From Pseudomonadota bacterium (GTDB lineage Bacteria; Pseudomonadota; Alphaproteobacteria; Rhizobiales; Hyphomicrobiaceae): a DNA stretch of 6,198 nt. Within the stretch, counting starts at the first letter, position 1. Every line of letters starts with the position of its first letter. This document shows positions 1 to 5,166 of the stretch, piece after piece. The notes below the pieces were generated by a model. It saw nothing but the letters and a program-made list of their open reading frames with translations. It was not told the DNA's origin and searched no databases. The stretch lies in contig JAEZHL010000111.1 of NCBI GenBank assembly GCA_023416575.1, positions 1-6,198 of the forward strand, given 5' to 3'. Made by a program: the position numbers and the translations under genes.

Positions 1-63
1 TTTTTGGACTGGCAGCGATGCAGTCTGGCGCACAGGTATCGGGTCGCGTCGGGGGTGGGGCGT

Positions 64-72
64 TGCTATGAT
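64..72 (+). promoter_or_regulatory. Candidate extended -10 promoter element for the first EamA permease
   Basis: The bases TGCTATGAT match an extended -10 element (TGn followed by TATGAT, five of six consensus positions). They lie about 76 nt upstream of the chosen start at 148. No good TTGACA-like -35 hexamer sits 16-19 nt upstream, which an extended -10 can tolerate. A transcript from here would have a leader of roughly 70 nt. A single motif match in GC-rich DNA is weak evidence, and the gene may instead be read from a promoter left of the window. Confidence 0.3.
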
Positions 73-147
73 GGGCGGACATTCTTGCGGGCTTGGTCCC
101 AGCTCCGGCAGCTCCTTCCGTTCCTGAAAATCACTCGATCCACCTCC

Positions 148-1053
148 ATGCCACTCACTCAATGGCTTCTGCTGCTGTTCCTGTCGCTCCTCTGGGGTGG
201 ATCGTTCCTATTCATTGGCGTGGCGGTGCATGAGCTGCCGCCGCTCACTCTGGTTGCCGCCCGGGTCAGCTTGGCGTCTGCCGTTCTCATCCCGGTGACG
301 CTGGCGATGGGCTTGCGGCTCCCCTCTGGGTTGAAAGCCTGGCGCCCTTTCATGAATCTGGCCATCATCAGCAACGTCATTCCATTCCTGCTCATGGTTC
401 GCGGGCAGAAGGAGATCGCGAGCGGCCTTGCCTCGGTCCTCAATGCCACGACACCGCTCTTTGCGGTCATCATCGCGCATCTGACCATCGCGGGAGAGAG
501 GCTGACGTGGCAGCGGCTCACAGGCGTCCTCGTCGGCATTGTCGGGGTGGCGGTACTAGTCGGGCCCGAAGCGCTGGTCGGGAGCTCCGCAAGCCTCCTC
601 GGCATGCTGCTGGTGCTCGGCGCGGCGCTGTTCTATGCCTTTTCAGGCATCTGGGCCCGGCGGTTTCGCGCAACGCCACCGCTGGTGACCGCGTCGAGCC
701 AGCTCACCTGCTCCGCGCTGGTCTTGCTCCCCCTGGCACTCATCCTCGATCAGCCCTGGCAGCTCGCCACTCCCAGCAGCGCCGCCGTTGGTGCCATCGT
801 CGGCCTCGCGGTGCTCTCGACGGCCCTCGCCTACATCGTCTTCTTCCGCATCATGGCCGCCTCCGGCCCGACCAACACGATGCTGGTGACCTTGCTCGTG
901 CCGGTGAGCGCGATCGCATTCGGGACGCTTATCCTGGGTGAGGTGCTGCAGCCGCGTCACGTCGCGGGCGCGCTGGTGATCGGCGTCGCCCTGGCCATCC
1001 TGGACGGCAGGGTTCTTGGTTTGCTCCGGTCCCGCGCGGCGCAAAAGACCTGA
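148..1053 (+). CDS. EamA/DMT-family small-molecule permease (first copy)
   Basis: This is a 301-residue inner-membrane permease of the drug/metabolite transporter superfamily, with two EamA repeats and about ten predicted membrane helices. Repeat one spans about residues 8-138 and opens with the typical LLWGGSFLFIG first helix. It carries the TPLFAVIIA and GERLTWQRLTGVLVGIVGVA blocks. Repeat two spans about 150-286 and carries VPVSAIAFGTLILGE. The reading frame is open further upstream, but the start at 148 puts the first hydrophobic helix at the N-terminus, as is usual in the family; the upstream extension is polar and unlike the family. No clear Shine-Dalgarno sequence precedes 148. The substrate cannot be read from sequence: relatives export amino acids such as threonine or homoserine, or move other metabolites. 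The gene ends 4 nt from the stop of the convergent threonine aldolase gene, which makes an amino-acid role attractive but unproven. Confidence 0.9.
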   Translation: MPLTQWLLLLFLSLLWGGSFLFIGVAVHELPPLTLVAARVSLASAVLIPVTLAMGLRLPSGLKAWRPFMNLAIISNVIPFLLMVRGQKEIASGLASVLNATTPLFAVIIAHLTIAGERLTWQRLTGVLVGIVGVAVLVGPEALVGSSASLLGMLLVLGAALFYAFSGIWARRFRATPPLVTASSQLTCSALVLLPLALILDQPWQLATPSSAAVGAIVGLAVLSTALAYIVFFRIMAASGPTNTMLVTLLVPVSAIAFGTLILGEVLQPRHVAGALVIGVALAILDGRVLGLLRSRAAQKT

Positions 1054-1057
1054 GGCA

Positions 1058-2092
1058 CTAATCCCGGGCTGCCGCGGCCATATCGGCCAGGAAGCGGTCG
1101 ACGGTTTCGGGCTCCGTATCCCAGGCACACATCAGCCTGCACCCCGTCTGGCCGATGAATGTGTAGAACTTCCAGCCGCGGGCTCTCAGCGCCGCCTGGA
1201 GGTCCACGGGGATGTCCGCGAAAACTCCATTGACCTCGACGGGCGCGATGAATGTCACGCCCGGGATGCCGGCCATCCCCGCTGCGAGCCGCTCGGCCAT
1301 GGCGTTGGCGTGGCGGGCATTGGCGAGCCAGACATCGTCGTCGAGAAGCCCCAGCCATGCCGCGGATGCGAACCGCATCTTGGAGTTGAGCTGTCCGGCC
1401 TGCTTGATCCGCCACTGGAACTCGTCCGCCAGCGACCGGTCGAAGAACACGATGCAATCGCCGACGGCCAAACCGTTCTTCACGCCGCCGAAGCAGAGCA
1501 CGTCGACACCGGCCCGCCAGGTGAGATCTGCCGGCACGCATCCGAAACGCGCACCGGCATTGGCAAACCGCGCGCCGTCCATGTGGACCTTGAGGCGATG
1601 GCGGCGGGCGACGGATGTGAGAGCTTGGATCTCAGCGGCCGTGTAGACGGTGCCGAGCTCCGTCGCCTGCGTGAGCGACAGCACGGCCGGCTTGACGTGA
1701 TGGTGCCCTGAGTAGCGGGTCGCCAGCGCCTCGACGGCCGCCGGCGTCAGCTTGGCGAGCGGCGTATCGGCCGTCATGAGCTTGGCGCCGCCGGTGAAGA
1801 ATTCCGGCGCGCCGGCCTCGTCCGTGTCGACGTGCGAGACGGCATGGCCGATGACCGCATGATAGGAACGGCAGAGCTGCGCCAGCGCCAGTGCATTGGC
1901 CGCCGTGCCGTTGAAGACGAAGAAAACCTCGCATTCCGTCTCGAATAGCGCCGCGATGCGCGCCTTGGCTTCCTCGGTCCAAGGGTCGTCGCCGTAACCC
2001 GTCGCGTGACCGGCCGCGTTCGCCTCTAGCATGCGCGCCAGCGCGGGTGGGCAGATGCCGGCGTTATTGTCGGAAGCGAACTGCTGTTTCAT
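1058..2092 (-). CDS. ltaE: Low-specificity L-threonine aldolase (PLP-dependent)
   Basis: This 344-residue, fold-type I PLP enzyme of the beta-eliminating lyase family is predicted to cleave L-threonine and L-allo-threonine to glycine and acetaldehyde, and probably other beta-hydroxy amino acids, in the cytosol. Visible family blocks are SDNNAG at 7-12, the phosphate-binding NGTAAN at 61-66, HVDTDEAGAPEFFTGGAKL at about 87-105 (aromatic-stacking His87 region), HMDGARFANA at 170-179 (Asp172 for the PLP ring nitrogen, Arg175) and FGGVKNGLAVGD at 201-212, where Lys205 should form the Schiff base. The length is normal and no key residue is missing. The start at 2092 gives the usual N-terminus. It lies 1 nt after the stop of the upstream split-barrel gene, with no strong ribosome site of its own, so translational coupling is likely. 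The stop is 4 nt from that of the convergent permease. The symbol is assigned by family; stereospecificity for threo or erythro substrates cannot be told. Confidence 0.93.
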   Translation of the reverse strand: MKQQFASDNNAGICPPALARMLEANAAGHATGYGDDPWTEEAKARIAALFETECEVFFVFNGTAANALALAQLCRSYHAVIGHAVSHVDTDEAGAPEFFTGGAKLMTADTPLAKLTPAAVEALATRYSGHHHVKPAVLSLTQATELGTVYTAAEIQALTSVARRHRLKVHMDGARFANAGARFGCVPADLTWRAGVDVLCFGGVKNGLAVGDCIVFFDRSLADEFQWRIKQAGQLNSKMRFASAAWLGLLDDDVWLANARHANAMAERLAAGMAGIPGVTFIAPVEVNGVFADIPVDLQAALRARGWKFYTFIGQTGCRLMCAWDTEPETVDRFLADMAAAARD

Positions 2093-2093
2093 C

Positions 2094-2705
2094 TCAGTAG
2101 AGTACCTTGCGATAGCGCTCGATCATCTCGTGCTGCGGCTCGACGGGGCCGTCGCCGCCGATCTGGTCGCGGATCATCTCGTTCATGGAAGGCAATCGGC
2201 TGCGTTCGATGCGAGACGCAGGGTCCCACAGGCGCGCGCGCATCAACGCCTTGGCACAATGCAGGTAAGCCTCGCGGACACGCACCAGGACCAAGAGCCG
2301 CGGCAGCTTGCCCGCGCGCTCGAAAGCACTTCTGAGGTCTGCATCGTCGCGCAGCTCCGCTTCACCGTTGACTCGTAACACCTCCTCCACCCCCGGCACG
2401 AGGAAGAGGAGGCCGACGGCCGGATTGGCGATGATGTTGGTCAGCGTGTCGAGCCGGTTGTTGCCGGGCCAGTCCGGAATGGCCAGCGTGTTATCGTCCA
2501 GGACCTGCACGAAGCCCGGCTGATCGCCCCTGGGGGACGCATCGGCGAGACCGTCCGCCCCGCTCGACGAGACGACGACGATGGGCGACAGCGCGATGAA
2601 GCTGCGGCAGTGCCGATCGAGGCGGTCGAGCTGTTTCCTGACTGCTCTCTCGTGGGCCGGTGGATAGAGAGCGCGCAGCGCCTCGATGGATGTGATACGG
2701 GCCAT
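2094..2705 (-). CDS. PPOX-class (pyridoxamine-phosphate-oxidase-like) FMN-binding protein, DR_2398/MSMEG_1061-type
   Basis: This 203-residue cytosolic split-beta-barrel flavoprotein belongs to the pyridoxamine 5'-phosphate oxidase-like superfamily. Blocks typical of the 'probable FMN-dependent enzyme' subgroup are visible: LDRHCRSFIALSP at 29-41, ASPRGDQPGFVQVLDD at about 56-71, IPDWPGNNRLDTLTNII at 76-92 and LRVNGEAEL at 110-118. The first and third blocks are expected to line the flavin site. The reaction is unknown; members of this subgroup are not shown to be true PNP oxidases. The frame is open as far as 2990, but the start at 2705 is favoured by a GGAGG at 2714-2718 with 8-nt spacing and by the family's usual N-terminus; the extra residues upstream look non-native. 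It is the first gene of a two-gene unit, with the threonine aldolase starting 1 nt after its stop, and it diverges from the second EamA permease. Confidence 0.88.
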   Translation of the reverse strand: MARITSIEALRALYPPAHERAVRKQLDRLDRHCRSFIALSPIVVVSSSGADGLADASPRGDQPGFVQVLDDNTLAIPDWPGNNRLDTLTNIIANPAVGLLFLVPGVEEVLRVNGEAELRDDADLRSAFERAGKLPRLLVLVRVREAYLHCAKALMRARLWDPASRIERSRLPSMNEMIRDQIGGDGPVEPQHEMIERYRKVLY

Positions 2706-2865
2706 TGAACTTCCCTCCCCTTTCGACCGACCAGGGATTTTCATCGCAGAACCTCGGCTCCCGGCCAAGGGGACGGTCCGTTGCCGAGCTCTGATGACGA
2801 AAGTAATGCCCCGTGGCCTCCATTCCTGTAAGAGACGACGAAGGGAATTGCGGAAAGACAGAACA
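2706..2865. promoter_or_regulatory. Divergent intergenic region with presumed back-to-back promoters
   Basis: This 160-nt spacer lies between the divergent starts of the PPOX-class gene (minus) and the second EamA permease (plus), so it must hold the promoters of both unless one is read through from outside. A weak plus-strand candidate is TTGCCG at 2781-2786 with AGTAAT at 2802-2807, but the 15-nt spacer is short. On the minus strand TTGGCC (2763-2768) precedes an A-rich stretch near 2738-2744 at poor spacing. A GGAAAG at 2852-2857 is a plausible ribosome site for the start at 2866. I see no FMN riboswitch core, no clear operator dyad and no small gene here. Confidence 0.45.
2714..2718 (-). 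promoter_or_regulatory. Shine-Dalgarno site deciding the start of the PPOX-class gene
   Basis: Read on the minus strand this is GGAGG inside GGGGAGGGAAG, 8 nt before the ATG at 2705. It is the main reason for choosing that start over possible in-frame starts further upstream. Confidence 0.7.
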
Positions 2866-3753
2866 ATGACCGAAGCCGCCATGGTCAGACAAGAACCGCA
2901 AGTGGCGCGTGCGCTGATGTGGATGGCCGTCGCGTTGGGTTCGTTCTCCAGCGTCGCCATCGCCGGCCGGGAGGCCGCACGCGGCGCCACGACGCTCGAG
3001 ATGATGTTCTACCGTTGCCTGATCTCGCTGGCGATCGTGCTTGCCGCGGTGCTGCTCGGGCCAGGGCTGAAAGCGATGCGGACGACCCGTGTCGGCCTGC
3101 ATGGGCTGCGTGGCGGCGTCCACTTCATCGCCCAGTTCAGCTGGCTCAGCGCCCTGACGATGATCCCACTTGCCCAATTGTTCGCGCTCGAATTCACGGC
3201 GCCGATTTGGGTGGCTCTGCTGGCGCCATTGCTGCTCGGCGAGCGCCTGACGAGAACGCGCCTCGCGGCCGCGGCGCTCGGCTTTGCCGGCACCCTGATC
3301 GTCGCGCAGCCCGGCTCGGTGGCGCTCAATGCGGGTGTCGTGCTGGCACTCGTCGCCGCTGTCGGCTTCGCCCTCTCGATGCTTGCCACCAAATTCCTGA
3401 CGCAGAGCGAAAGCCCGCTGTGCATCCTGTTCTACATGTTCCTGATCCAGACCGCTCTGTCCCTGCTTCTGCTGCTCGGCGGCATCCGCGTTCCGGACCT
3501 AGAGACGATGGGCTGGATCGGTGCGATCGCGATCGCGGGCTTGTCGGCGCACTATGCACTGGTGCGTGCGTTCTCGCTGGCCGACGCGATCATCGTCGCG
3601 CCGATGGACTTCTTCCGGCTGCCGCTGATCGCCGTGGTCGGGATCGTCGTCTATGCAGAGGCGTTCGAGCCCATCGTTCTGCTGGGCGGGCTCGTCGTGA
3701 TCGCGGGGAACATTCTGAACCTATGGGGCGAACGGCGGGGCTCGGCGGCGTAG
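2866..3753 (+). CDS. EamA/DMT-family small-molecule permease (second copy, different subtype)
   Basis: This 295-residue inner-membrane permease has two EamA repeats (about residues 17-148 and 155-287) and about ten helices. Family blocks include MMFYRCLISL at 46-55, LRGGVHFIAQFSWLSAL at 81-97, FTAPIWVALLAPLLLGERL at 110-128 and GGLVVIAGNILNLWGERR near the C-terminus. The FYR...LRG...LEFTAPIW pattern is that of the alphaproteobacterial COG0697 branch that includes RhtA-like exporters, S-adenosylmethionine transporters and RibN-type riboflavin importers. It differs clearly from the permease at 148-1053. The substrate cannot be assigned. The frame is open upstream to 2686, but that start would run into the divergent gene and add a basic, non-membrane stretch, so 2866 is chosen; 2881 is a second possible ATG. 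The divergent flavoprotein makes a flavin substrate worth considering, though no riboswitch supports it. Confidence 0.9.
   Translation: MTEAAMVRQEPQVARALMWMAVALGSFSSVAIAGREAARGATTLEMMFYRCLISLAIVLAAVLLGPGLKAMRTTRVGLHGLRGGVHFIAQFSWLSALTMIPLAQLFALEFTAPIWVALLAPLLLGERLTRTRLAAAALGFAGTLIVAQPGSVALNAGVVLALVAAVGFALSMLATKFLTQSESPLCILFYMFLIQTALSLLLLLGGIRVPDLETMGWIGAIAIAGLSAHYALVRAFSLADAIIVAPMDFFRLPLIAVVGIVVYAEAFEPIVLLGGLVVIAGNILNLWGERRGSAA
3524..3535. repeat. 12-bp palindrome CGATCGCGATCG, copy 1
   Basis: This perfect 12-bp palindrome lies inside the second EamA permease gene, where it covers an Ile-Ala-Ile stretch. Identical copies occur at 4240-4251 and 4996-5007. Codon choice may explain it. Confidence 0.5.
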
Positions 3754-3777
3754 CTGGCAGCCACACCTTCAGCGCAT

Positions 3778-3808
3778 CGTAAAGCCTGCCCTGCCCTCAG
3801 GCTTTGCG
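3778..3808. terminator. Candidate bidirectional terminator hairpin between convergent genes
   Basis: The arms AAAGCCTG (3781-3788) and CAGGCTTT (3798-3805) are perfectly complementary around a 9-nt loop. The stem extends outward by one G-U and two G-C pairs to 3778 and 3808, giving about 11 bp. It sits 3' of the permease stop at 3753 and overlaps the stop codon (3797-3799) and last codons of the minus-strand thioesterase gene, as expected for a shared terminator at a 43-nt convergent gap. The U-tract is only three bases and is part of the stem on either strand, so intrinsic termination may be inefficient. Confidence 0.5.
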
Positions 3809-4291
3809 CGGAATCCCGATCCGTCGCCCAGCCCTCTCGGGAGTGCCGAGCGCCGCTCCAGCACTGCGGATCGCATCGAGCCGGCCAAAGATGTGTGGCG
3901 GCCACGGTGCGGTTCGCCGCGTGCCCATATCGACGTTCAGGAACATCCACTCAGATGTCGCCGCCAGCCAGTCATCGACGGCATGGCGCATCTCGCAGAA
4001 CAGGTGCACCCGCTTCGCATCGAGGTCGAGCACGCGCCAGCTCACGCGGACGGTGTCGGTGCGAAACACCTCCCGCAGAAAGCACACATGCGCCTCGGCG
4101 GCCATGTAGGTGCAGTTGCACTCCCGGATGTAGTCCGGTCCGAGCCCGACCGGGCGCAGCAGCTGCTCCAGCGCATGATCGAAGATCACGTTGTAATAGG
4201 CCATGTTGAGGTGGCCGTTGTAATCGATCCACGCTTCGTCGATCGCGATCGGCGTCGTCGTCAGCGAGGTTGCGGGTACGTCGTGGGTCAT
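3797..4291 (-). CDS. Hotdog-fold acyl-CoA thioesterase, betainyl-CoA thioesterase-like
   Basis: This 164-residue cytosolic single-hotdog protein of the 4HBT type is predicted to hydrolyse an acyl-CoA thioester. The WIDYNGHLNMAYYNVIFDHA block at 21-40 marks the start of the hotdog helix, with Asp23 the likely catalytic acid. It continues with YMAAEAHVCFLREV at 62-75 and the strand block VRVSWRVLDLDAKRVHLFCEM at about 81-101, including the typical LDxDAKRxHLF pattern. The C-terminal tail after residue 125 is rich in Pro and Arg. The pattern resembles the thioesterases that accompany, or are fused to, carnitine 3-dehydrogenase and act on betainyl-CoA, but no carnitine gene lies in this window, so the substrate is open. 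The gene starts 12 nt after the stop of the PrsW-like gene without a good ribosome site, pointing to coupling. It is the last gene of its unit. Confidence 0.85.
   Translation of the reverse strand: MTHDVPATSLTTTPIAIDEAWIDYNGHLNMAYYNVIFDHALEQLLRPVGLGPDYIRECNCTYMAAEAHVCFLREVFRTDTVRVSWRVLDLDAKRVHLFCEMRHAVDDWLAATSEWMFLNVDMGTRRTAPWPPHIFGRLDAIRSAGAALGTPERAGRRIGIPRKA
4240..4251. repeat. 12-bp palindrome CGATCGCGATCG, copy 2
   Basis: This exact copy lies inside the thioesterase gene, near its 5' end, over the Ile-Ala-Ile-Asp codons at residues 15-18. Confidence 0.5.
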
Positions 4292-4303
4292 CGGCGCGTG
4301 CCG
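4292..4303. other. Intercistronic linker that is a 4-4-4 inverted repeat
   Basis: The whole 12-nt gap between the protease stop and the thioesterase start reads CGGC-GCGT-GCCG, a perfect 4-bp stem with a 4-nt loop. It contains no Shine-Dalgarno sequence, so the downstream gene probably relies on ribosomes arriving from the gene before it. The repeat is short and may be chance. Confidence 0.3.
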
Positions 4304-5041
4304 TCACTCCCCGGTCGCCGCGACGGCCGGGGCAACCCCGCGCACCAGCCGCCGGCCAGAAAAGATGTTCAGCGCATACAGTCCCGCGACGATCATCGCG
4401 AGGAGCCAGAGCATGATGGCGTTGCCCCAGAACACGCGCCCAAGCCCGAAGAGATCGCTTTGCAGCACGAGGACCGGCAGGTTCGCCAGGAGATGAGCCA
4501 GCATGCCGATGAAAGCGCCCAGCGCAATCCCGCGGCCGATGGCGATGGCGTGGAAGAGCGGGACCAACAGGAGCCCATGGAGCAGACAGACCCCGACGCG
4601 TTCGATCATGAAGCCAGAGAACTCGGTGAAAGGGATGTCCTTTATGGCGTCAAGTCGCGCGAGTTGCTCGGCGAGAAACCAGATTTCGCCGATCCCGAAA
4701 CCAAGACCGGCGGCAATCGCCATCCCCATGGCATTGCCCGAGGCGATCGCGCGCCGCACGCTCTTGAGGCTGAGGGCGAGCCACTTGGCCGGCTCCTCGG
4801 TGAGCGGCGCCGCCAACAGGCTGATGGCGATCATCACGGCGCCAGCCCCGAGTGCCGGTTGCAGAAGACCGAGGATCGGCAAGCGGACAGCATAAAAGGC
4901 GAGCGGCTGCATGGGCAGCATGAGCACGAACGCGGCCAGCAACACCCGTCTCTGCGCGGGATCTGTGATCCTCAGCGCAATAGAGCCGCAAAGCACGATC
5001 GCGATCGTCGAGGCAATCGCCGCCGCGATGTAAATTCCCAT
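4304..5041 (-). CDS. PrsW-like glutamic-type intramembrane protease (putative)
   Basis: This 245-residue integral membrane protein has about seven hydrophobic helices. The motif order matches the PrsW/CPBP glutamic intramembrane protease superfamily. APLTEEPAKW at 79-87 carries the adjacent Glu82-Glu83 with Lys86. GLGFGIGEIWFLAE at 112-125 carries Glu119. HGLLLVPLFHA at 155-165 carries His155 and His164, and AHLLANLP at 182-189 carries His183 and Asn187. In PrsW these glutamates and histidines form the active site that cuts membrane-bound anti-sigma factors or other membrane substrates. The start at 5041 is chosen because AGGAG at 5048-5052 lies 6 nt upstream and the next residues form the first helix; an in-frame start at 5110 would add a Cys-rich polar stretch. 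No sigma or anti-sigma gene is nearby, so the substrate is unknown. The thioesterase follows after 12 nt. Family placement by motif is fairly firm; activity is not shown. Confidence 0.72.
   Translation of the reverse strand: MGIYIAAAIASTIAIVLCGSIALRITDPAQRRVLLAAFVLMLPMQPLAFYAVRLPILGLLQPALGAGAVMIAISLLAAPLTEEPAKWLALSLKSVRRAIASGNAMGMAIAAGLGFGIGEIWFLAEQLARLDAIKDIPFTEFSGFMIERVGVCLLHGLLLVPLFHAIAIGRGIALGAFIGMLAHLLANLPVLVLQSDLFGLGRVFWGNAIMLWLLAMIVAGLYALNIFSGRRLVRGVAPAVAATGE
4996..5007. repeat. 12-bp palindrome CGATCGCGATCG, copy 3
   Basis: This exact copy lies inside the PrsW-like gene, near its 5' end, over the Thr-Ile-Ala-Ile codons at residues 12-15. Confidence 0.5.
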
Positions 5042-5166
5042 CGCCCTCTCCTGAGCATGTCCTGTCGGCGTCACATTTGCCTGCGGACATCGGCAGCAAT
5101 GTGCCCGCACGCTCCGCTCGATCGATTTCTTGGTCTCGCAGGCAGCCGGACAGGGAGCCCCGATCT
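5042..5166 (-). promoter_or_regulatory. Gap between RND exporter and PrsW-like gene
   Basis: This 125-nt non-coding gap contains the AGGAG ribosome site of the protease gene at 5048-5052. It also holds an imperfect 7-bp stem with a single-base bulge, TTGCCTGC at 5077-5084 pairing with GCAGCAA at 5093-5099. No T-tract follows, so it is not a good intrinsic terminator. I find no convincing minus-strand promoter hexamers. The gap is long enough to hold a separate promoter, so whether the protease is cotranscribed with the exporter is open. Confidence 0.35.

Noticed and set aside
1..147. Start of the first permease at the left edge of the window
   Set aside because: The frame is open from near base 4, but the residues before 148 are polar and Arg-rich, and the family begins with the first helix just after the ATG at 148.
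1016..1711. A 231-residue plus-strand frame opposite the threonine aldolase
   Set aside because: It is low-complexity and Arg/Gly/Glu/His-rich, lies entirely antisense to a gene with full catalytic motifs, and shows no ribosome site or family pattern.
2706..2865. Possible FMN riboswitch before a RibN-like permease
   Set aside because: The conserved RFN core blocks are not present in either orientation, so there is no sequence support for a flavin-sensing leader.
2706..2990. N-terminal extension of the PPOX-class protein from upstream in-frame starts
   Set aside because: The added residues are basic and unlike the family, would overlap the divergent permease, and ignore the GGAGG placed 8 nt before the ATG at 2705.
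2919..3782. A 287-residue plus-strand frame overlapping the second EamA permease
   Set aside because: It is an alternative frame of the permease with Arg/Asp/Ala-rich content and no membrane helices. The EamA motifs are in the other frame.
5077..5099. Inverted repeat as a terminator after the RND exporter
   Set aside because: The stem has a bulge and only seven pairs, lies near the protease start rather than the exporter stop, and is not followed by a T-tract on the minus strand.
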